A DNA stretch of 10,030 bases, taken from contig JAUVPO010000046.1 of assembly GCA_030598625.1 (NCBI GenBank), positions 1-10,030 of the forward strand, read 5' to 3'. This DNA comes from Deferribacteres bacterium (lineage in GTDB: Bacteria; Nitrospirota; Thermodesulfovibrionia; UBA6902). Numbering within the stretch: position 1 is the stretch's first letter; each line of letters begins with the position of its first letter. This document shows, one piece after another, positions 5,752-10,030 of the stretch. The translations under genes and the position numbers were made by a program. The notes under the pieces were generated by a model. The model had not been told where the DNA came from, made no database searches, and saw only the letters and a program-made list of their open reading frames with translations.

Positions 5752-7725
5752 ATGGAACAAGATAAATTCTATGTAACCACCCCTATTTATTACGTAAATG
5801 ATGTCCCTCACATAGGACATGCCTATACGACAATTGCCGCTGACATCCTCGCGAGATACTACAGGCTGAAAGGTAAAAGAGTTTTTTTCCTGACAGGCAC
5901 GGACGAACACGGGCAGAAGGTCGATAAGGCGGCACAGGATAAACGGAAAACTCCAAAGGAGCACGCGGACATAATGGTTGAAAATTTCAGGGCGCTATGG
6001 AGCAAACTGAATATTTCACATGACGCCTTTATCAGGACAACCGACACGGAGCATAAGAACATAGTACAGAGTGTCCTTCAGGAATTGCGGGACAAAGGGG
6101 AAATTGTAAAAAGGGCCTATTCAGGCTGGTACTGCACTCCTGATGAGAGGTTCTGGACGGAAAAGGAAGTGGTCGGAGGCAACTGCCCTGATTGTAAACG
6201 GCCGGTTGAGCACATTCAGGAAGAGAACTATTTTTTCCTGATGTCAAAATATCAGACGAGACTTATCAAACATATCGAAGACAATCCTTCTTACATAATG
6301 CCTGAAACCCGCAAAAATGAGGTACGCGGCTTTCTGAAAAACAATGACCTCGGCGACCTCTGCATATCAAGGCCGAAGTCCAGGCTTTCATGGGGTGTGC
6401 CGCTTCCATTTGATGAGGATTTTGTAACATATGTCTGGTTTGACGCGCTTTTGAATTATTATTCCGGAACAAAATATCTGGCAAAATCACCCCTGCAATT
6501 CTGGCCTGCATCGCATCACCTTGTAGGCAAGGACATCCTGACGACCCACGCGGTCTACTGGTCAACGATGCTCATGGCGCTTGGATGGGACCTGCCGGAA
6601 AACATCTTCGCGCACGGCTGGTGGACGGTTGAAGGAAAGAAGATGTCAAAGTCTTTCGGGAATGTAGTTGACCCGAATGAAATGGCTGAAAAATACGGAG
6701 TCGATGCCTTCAGGTATTTTTTATTCAGGGAGGTCACATTCGGTCTTGACGGCGACTTTTCAGAAGAGGCGTTAATAAGACGTATTAATACTGATCTGGC
6801 TAATGACCTCGGTAATCTTTTAAGCAGATCGCTTACAATGATAGAGAAATATAATGAAGGTATTGTGCCCGGTCCGGACAAATCAAAAGACGGAACTCCT
6901 GGAATAAGTCTTAAATATCATTTTACCGGTATCGTTGATGTCACAAGTGACTTCCCTGTTTCATTACCGGATAATTTTGGTGACTATCTGTATAAACTGG
7001 AATTCGCCCAGGCACTTTCACTGCTGTGGCGTACGATTAGTGAAGTAAATAAATATATAGATATAGCTGCGCCATGGAAGCAAAAAGACAAAGATATACT
7101 TTTTAATGTGCTTTATAATCTTGCCGAGTCACTTCGTCTTATTGCCATATATCTTTATCCTTTTATGCCTGATACCGCAAACAAAATTTGGAAGCAGTTG
7201 GGTATTGATGCAGACATAAGTAATGTCATTTTTGATGAGGCTATGGAATGGGGCGGTATTAAACCCGGAACAAAGGTACAGAAAGGTGAAGCACTGTTTC
7301 CGCGTATAGACACGAAGAAAAAAAATAAAAGGGAAAAGACTATGGGAAAACCTGCAGGGGCGCATGCCGATGTGCCCGTTTCAAAAGAAGAACCAAAAGA
7401 CAACCTGATAACCATAAATGATTTTGCAAAAGTGCAGCTGAAAATCGGCAAGGTGCTTGAGGCCGAACGTGTTGAAGGCTCTAACAAACTGGTAAAGCTG
7501 CAGGTGGATACAGGCGAAAGCAGGCAGATAGTGGCTGGAATCGGCAAGGCATATACTCCAGAAGAATTAAACGGCAGGAATATTGTTGTTGTCACAAACC
7601 TGAAGCCTGCTAAGCTGATGGGTGTGGAATCGCAGGGCATGCTCCTTGCCGCTACAGATAAAGAAGGTGTGTTGTCGATTATTGTCCCGGAAAAAAACGT
7701 AAAGGAAGGAGCAGTGATAAAGTGA
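5752..7725 (+). CDS. metG: methionyl-tRNA synthetase with C-terminal tRNA-binding domain
   Basis: MetRS charges tRNA-Met and initiator tRNA with methionine. This 657-residue class I enzyme has the HIGH signature at 20-23 and KMSKS at 297-301. FDALLNYYSG (catalytic core), SHHLVGKDI and the anticodon-binding helical domain (roughly 370-510) are also present. A charged linker (about 517-552) leads to an EMAPII/Trbp111-like OB-fold (about 554-657), with VQLKIGKV near its start and the SQGMLLAA motif near its end. This domain promotes dimerisation and tRNA binding. The zinc-knuckle region shows C128, C145 and C148 but has Asp131 where Thermus-type enzymes have a second Cys. The ATG follows the ricT stop by 3 nt with no strong ribosome site, so translation is probably coupled. 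The stop overlaps the MOSC gene. Confidence 0.97.
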   Translation: MEQDKFYVTTPIYYVNDVPHIGHAYTTIAADILARYYRLKGKRVFFLTGTDEHGQKVDKAAQDKRKTPKEHADIMVENFRALWSKLNISHDAFIRTTDTEHKNIVQSVLQELRDKGEIVKRAYSGWYCTPDERFWTEKEVVGGNCPDCKRPVEHIQEENYFFLMSKYQTRLIKHIEDNPSYIMPETRKNEVRGFLKNNDLGDLCISRPKSRLSWGVPLPFDEDFVTYVWFDALLNYYSGTKYLAKSPLQFWPASHHLVGKDILTTHAVYWSTMLMALGWDLPENIFAHGWWTVEGKKMSKSFGNVVDPNEMAEKYGVDAFRYFLFREVTFGLDGDFSEEALIRRINTDLANDLGNLLSRSLTMIEKYNEGIVPGPDKSKDGTPGISLKYHFTGIVDVTSDFPVSLPDNFGDYLYKLEFAQALSLLWRTISEVNKYIDIAAPWKQKDKDILFNVLYNLAESLRLIAIYLYPFMPDTANKIWKQLGIDADISNVIFDEAMEWGGIKPGTKVQKGEALFPRIDTKKKNKREKTMGKPAGAHADVPVSKEEPKDNLITINDFAKVQLKIGKVLEAERVEGSNKLVKLQVDTGESRQIVAGIGKAYTPEELNGRNIVVVTNLKPAKLMGVESQGMLLAATDKEGVLSIIVPEKNVKEGAVIK

Positions 7726-8165
7726 ACGCCAGAATCATTTCAATCAACATAAGCGACAAAAAGGGCATGAGAAAAAAGCCGGTGGATGAAGTTGTCCTTA
7801 AAGAAAATTACGGCATAGAAGGAGATGCGCATGCATCGGAAAAATGGCACAGGCAGGTCAGCCTCCTTGCCCTTGAGAGTATCAAAAAGATGCAGGACAT
7901 GGGCCTAAAGGTCGGCCCCGGAGATTTTGCGGAAAATATTACAACCGAGGGGACTGAACTTTTCACTCTCCCCGTTGGAACGAAAATGACAATTGGGGCG
8001 GACATTGAATTAGAGGTAAGCCAGATCGGCAAGTTGTGCCATTCCCGCTGCGCTATTTATGAGCAGGCCGGGGACTGCGTAATGCCGAGGGAAGGGATTT
8101 TTGTTAAAGTCCTCAAGGGCGGATCGATTAAAGCAGGAGACGAGATAACTATTGGGGTGGGGTAA
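7722..8165 (+). CDS. MOSC domain protein
   Basis: This 147-residue stand-alone MOSC domain is of a type related to the C-terminal part of molybdenum-cofactor sulfurases. Such domains handle sulfur or bind the molybdenum cofactor. Visible motifs are GIEGDAHA (31-38), RQVSLLA (44-50), GDFAENI (67-73) and the Cys-rich end with C106, C110 and C119 in LCHSRCAIYEQAGDCVMPRE. I chose GTG at 7722 because it gives the usual short N-terminus, overlaps the metG stop by 4 nt (GTGA), and follows a GGAAGGAG ribosome site about 11 nt upstream. The stop shares one base with the next gene, a MogA-type enzyme. That is a frequent partner for this MOSC type and argues for a molybdenum-cofactor role. The exact reaction is unknown. 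Confidence 0.85.
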   Translation: MNARIISINISDKKGMRKKPVDEVVLKENYGIEGDAHASEKWHRQVSLLALESIKKMQDMGLKVGPGDFAENITTEGTELFTLPVGTKMTIGADIELEVSQIGKLCHSRCAIYEQAGDCVMPREGIFVKVLKGGSIKAGDEITIGVG

Positions 8166-8713
8166 TGATAAAAGTCGCGGTTTTGACATTAAGTGATAAA
8201 GGATCAAAAGGGTTAAGAAAGGACACGAGCGGCCTGGCCATTGAGAGACTTATAAAGAAAATTGATGCGAAAGTTATCAGTAGCGATATCCTTCCGGATG
8301 AAAAGCCCCTGATTAAGAAAAAACTGATAGCGTTGTGTAAAAAAGCCGACCTGGTCCTGACTACGGGCGGCACGGGTGTTTCTCCGCGGGATGTGACGCC
8401 TGACGCAACGCGTGAAGTTATTCAACAGGAGATACCCGGCATTGCTGAGGCCATGCGTTTGAAAGGACTTAAAAAGACCCCGTTTGCAATGATCTCAAGG
8501 GCGGTTGCAGGGGTAAGAGGCAACACATTGATCATCAACCTTCCGGGCAGCCCCATGGCGGTAAAAGAAAACCTGTCAACAATTCTTTCCATCCTGCCCC
8601 ATACTATTGATAAGATAAAAGGAAGCACGGCAGAATGTGCTTCACGGAAAAGTCGCTTATTATATCCGCATCCTGTAAAATCTAAGATATCTAATACAAT
8701 AAAACGTTCGTAA
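8165..8713 (+). CDS. mogA: MogA/MoaB-type molybdopterin adenylyltransferase
   Basis: Proteins of this fold adenylylate molybdopterin before molybdate insertion. The 182-residue sequence opens with IKVAVLTLSDKGS. It shows TTGGTG (66-71), RDVTPDAT (75-82), PGIAEAMR (91-98), a TP..MISRAVAG segment (105-116) and LPGSP (126-130). The conserved domain ends at about residue 158 (GSTAEC). A further 24 basic residues follow that I do not recognise as part of the family. MogA and MoaB cannot be separated by eye, so the symbol is provisional. The ATG shares one base with the MOSC stop (TAATG), so the pair is surely co-translated. No other molybdopterin synthesis gene lies in the window. Confidence 0.87.
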   Translation: MIKVAVLTLSDKGSKGLRKDTSGLAIERLIKKIDAKVISSDILPDEKPLIKKKLIALCKKADLVLTTGGTGVSPRDVTPDATREVIQQEIPGIAEAMRLKGLKKTPFAMISRAVAGVRGNTLIINLPGSPMAVKENLSTILSILPHTIDKIKGSTAECASRKSRLLYPHPVKSKISNTIKRS

Positions 8714-8731
8714 GCAGGATACAAAGGATTT

Positions 8732-9463
8732 ATGTCGGAAGTAGGTTATATAACGGCTTTTTTGGGAGGGGTGCTTTCATTCCTTTCTCCATGCGTGCTG
8801 CCGCTGATACCGTCTTATGTCTCTTTTATCACGGGGATATCTTTTGACGACTTCAAATCAGGCGACAGGGCGCGGATAAGAAAGCTCACCATAATAAATT
8901 CGTCTGCTTTTGTGATCGGGTTCTCTACAGTATTTGTCCTGCTCGGCGTGTCTTCATCTTTTGTGGGGAAGCTTCTTGCGGTCTATTATGATCATATCAG
9001 GATCGTTGGCGGGATAATTATTATCATCTTCGGCCTTTACGTAATGGGTGTTTTAAAGCTGAATTTCCTTGCCTCTGAAAAGAGGATCCACCTCCAGTCA
9101 AAACCCAGGGGGCATTTCGGATCATTTATTGTCGGTCTGACATTCGGGGCGGGATGGACCCCATGTATAGGCCCTATTCTCGGCTCAATCCTGCTCATAG
9201 CAAGCACAACGGGCTCTGCCTTGCAGGGATTTTATCTCCTCCTCATTTATTCCCTTGGACTTGCCATACCTTTTATCGTAACTTCTCTTGCCATAAACTC
9301 TTTTCTGAGTCACTTCAGCGCGATCCAGAAATATATGAAGTTTATTATGATTATCAGCGGGCTGCTGCTCATTTCTTTCGGAGTGATTTTATTGACCGAC
9401 AAGGTCTATCTGCTGTTAAGCATTGCCCCGGACCTGGGGATTGAGGAACTGGTTACGCAGTAA
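8732..9463 (+). CDS. ccdA: CcdA-type cytochrome c biogenesis / thiol-disulfide membrane protein
   Basis: CcdA-type proteins are six-helix inner-membrane carriers that pass electrons from cytoplasmic thioredoxin to extracytoplasmic thioredoxin-like proteins, used in cytochrome c maturation or disulfide reduction. The 243-residue length fits. The two redox cysteines lie in the expected repeats: Cys21 in SPCVLPLIPSY (helix 1) and Cys145 in GWTPCIGPILGS (helix 4). About six hydrophobic segments are visible. AAAGGA lies 3 nt before the ATG. The gene follows mogA by 18 nt and is the last plus-strand gene of the cluster. No thioredoxin-like partner or other cytochrome c maturation gene is in view, so the actual target is unknown. 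DsbD itself would be much longer. Confidence 0.9.
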   Translation: MSEVGYITAFLGGVLSFLSPCVLPLIPSYVSFITGISFDDFKSGDRARIRKLTIINSSAFVIGFSTVFVLLGVSSSFVGKLLAVYYDHIRIVGGIIIIIFGLYVMGVLKLNFLASEKRIHLQSKPRGHFGSFIVGLTFGAGWTPCIGPILGSILLIASTTGSALQGFYLLLIYSLGLAIPFIVTSLAINSFLSHFSAIQKYMKFIMIISGLLLISFGVILLTDKVYLLLSIAPDLGIEELVTQ

Positions 9464-9595
9464 ACCGTCATTACTGTGCTAAGTAAGGTTGCCTTATGGC
9501 TGTAGAATAGAGACATATTCTGTCACCCTTTTGTTTTCTGATTGCTTCTTGTTGGGTTGTTTATAACGATATGATGACTTTATAAATTTAACACC

Positions 9596-9613
9596 CTGCG
9601 GTCTCTACTGCAG
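9596..9613 (+). repeat. hairpin unit with TCTCTA loop, copy 1
   Basis: CTGCGG and CTGCAG form a 6-bp stem (one G-U in RNA) around TCTCTA. The 12 bases CCTGCGGTCTCT (9595-9606) recur exactly at 9730-9741, so this unit is a direct repeat on the other side of the central palindromic element. Confidence 0.65.
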
Positions 9614-9624
9614 TTCCATATTTC

Positions 9625-9700
9625 TGTCATTCTGGCTTGTCCAGAATCTTTCTTGCGATCCCGAACAAGTCGGAAGGATTCCCGACAAGCGGGAATGACA
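9625..9700. repeat. compound palindromic repeat (REP/MITE-like) with three hairpins
   Basis: The ends, TGTCATTC (9625-9632) and GAATGACA (9693-9700), are inverted repeats. Each arm is itself a hairpin: ATTCTGG-CTTGT-CCAGAAT (9629-9647) and ATTCCCG-ACAAG-CGGGAAT (9678-9696). Between them lies a third, shorter one, CCGA-ACAAG-TCGG (9661-9673). The loop core (ACAAG or its complement CTTGT) is kept in all three while the stems differ with matching changes on both sides. No transposase gene is inside, so if mobile it would need help from elsewhere. Confidence 0.75.
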
Positions 9701-9729
9701 CTGAAAACAAATATACAATTTTCAGACGT

Positions 9730-9749
9730 CCTGCGGTCTCTGCCGCAGG
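9730..9749 (+). repeat. hairpin unit with TCTCTG loop, copy 2
   Basis: CCTGCGG and CCGCAGG form a perfect 7-bp stem around TCTCTG. It is a direct repeat of the unit at 9596-9613. It lies 21 bases beyond the higA stop (on the minus strand) and might act as a 3' end structure for that gene, although no T tract follows. Confidence 0.65.
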
Positions 9750-9770
9750 GTTATTCACGTTATATTGTCT

Positions 9771-10030
9771 TTATATTGCTATGGCTTCAATCATTTTCCA
9801 ATCATCTGAACTATGAGAAGCATGCCATAAATCGTAATTTTGCTGTAAATTCAACCAAAGCTCAGGGGTAGTTTTGAATGCTTTGGATAATCTAAGAGCC
9901 ATGTCCGGCGTAACTGAGCTGTGCTCGTTAACGATTTTTGATAAAGTCTTTCTTGATACTCCAAGTGTATTAGCAAGCTCAGATATTGTTAAAGACAGTG
10001 GTTCAACATACTGCCTTCTTAATATGCCGC
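9771..10030 (-). CDS. higA: HigA-type antitoxin (XRE-family HTH), 5' end outside the window
   Basis: Read on the minus strand from the window edge to TAA at 9773-9771, this frame gives 85 residues beginning GILRRQYVEPLSL. That is the start region of HigA antitoxins (normally HPGEILRRxYxEPL), so about 10 N-terminal residues are missing. An HTH follows with ISELANTLGVSRKTLSKIVN, then TPDMALRLSKAF and the family hallmark TPELWLNLQQNYDL. HigA proteins neutralise a RelE-like HigB mRNA-cleaving toxin and repress their own operon. In the usual higB-higA order the toxin gene would lie further right, outside this window, so its presence is not shown here. The end of the protein (WHASHSSDDWKMIEAIAI) is a short tail beyond the HTH domain. 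A solitary HigA-like regulator is the alternative. Confidence 0.88.
   Translation of the reverse strand, partial: GILRRQYVEPLSLTISELANTLGVSRKTLSKIVNEHSSVTPDMALRLSKAFKTTPELWLNLQQNYDLWHASHSSDDWKMIEAIAI

Larger units (their letters stand above)
9464..9770. other. intergenic region between convergent ccdA and higA
   Basis: No credible gene is present in these 307 bases. The first 130 bases are AT-rich, with a small TAAGG-TTG-CCTTA hairpin (9484-9496) soon after the ccdA stop. That hairpin has no T tract, so I do not call it a terminator. The remainder is occupied by the hairpin repeats listed separately. Confidence 0.6.

Noticed and set aside
5437..5964. 175-codon minus-strand open frame opposite ricT and metG
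   Set aside because: It is the shadow of the low-complexity Lys/Arg-rich ricT tail; the plus-strand genes are well supported.
7155..7640. 161-codon minus-strand open frame opposite metG
   Set aside because: It lies entirely inside the metG 3' part, including the conserved tRNA-binding domain, and has no recognisable motif of its own.
9154..9444. 96-codon plus-strand frame inside ccdA
   Set aside because: It is an alternative frame of a gene with clear redox Cys motifs and membrane helices.
9484..9540. intrinsic terminator after ccdA
   Set aside because: The TAAGG/CCTTA hairpin has no T tract, and the GACA/TGTC stem before the T-rich stretch has only four base pairs.
9595..9749. CRISPR array
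   Set aside because: The repeats are few, short, unequally spaced and palindromic, with no spacer pattern and no cas genes nearby.
9653..9871. 72-codon plus-strand open frame
   Set aside because: It runs through the palindromic repeats and antisense to higA; the translation has no family features, whereas the opposite strand encodes a clear HigA.

Overview
The window looks like a bacterial chromosome of moderate G+C content, probably from an anaerobic or microaerophilic Gram-negative lineage such as Nitrospirota or a neighbouring phylum. This placement is inference. It rests on the gene order tmk-holB-ricT-metG, a zinc-type MetRS carrying a C-terminal EMAPII-like domain, a short corrinoid-type methionine synthase relative, and short palindromic repeats of a style seen in such genomes. 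No rRNA, tRNA, CRISPR array or intact transposase was seen.

Left part (1-1838): two back-to-back ORFs look like the two halves of one Tmtc-like membrane protein. The minus-strand gene (69-1274) carries the multi-TM GT-C domain and stops just after the EHRLYLPSAG motif. The plus-strand gene (1371-1838) starts with what looks like the next TM helix and continues into three TPR repeats. Joined head to tail they would make one normal protein of about 550 residues, so an inversion splitting an ancestral gene is the simplest reading.

Central part (1995-9463): eight co-directional, tightly packed genes. They are a UROD/MetE-like methyltransferase, thymidylate kinase (tmk), DNA polymerase III delta' (holB), a PSP1/RicT protein, methionyl-tRNA synthetase (metG), a MOSC protein, a MogA/MoaB-type molybdopterin adenylyltransferase and a CcdA-type thiol-disulfide transporter. 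Start/stop overlaps (14, 10, 4 and 1 nt) and short gaps (46, 3 and 18 nt) suggest one operon or a few overlapping transcripts. The core tmk-holB-ricT order is also found in Bacillus (tmk...holB-yaaT), so it is an old housekeeping cluster for DNA replication and translation. Methionine and molybdenum-cofactor functions are attached at its ends.

Right part (9464-10030): ccdA converges on a minus-strand HigA-type antitoxin gene that runs off the window edge. The roughly 300 bases between them hold a compact set of hairpins. Three share an ACAAG/CTTGT loop, and the two outer ones form covarying arms of a larger inverted repeat. This set is flanked by two copies of a second hairpin type with a TCTCT loop. 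It looks like a small non-autonomous palindromic repeat (REP/MITE-like).

Most of the window is ordinary housekeeping. The parts most worth a second look are the apparently inverted Tmtc-like gene and the hairpin element next to higA.
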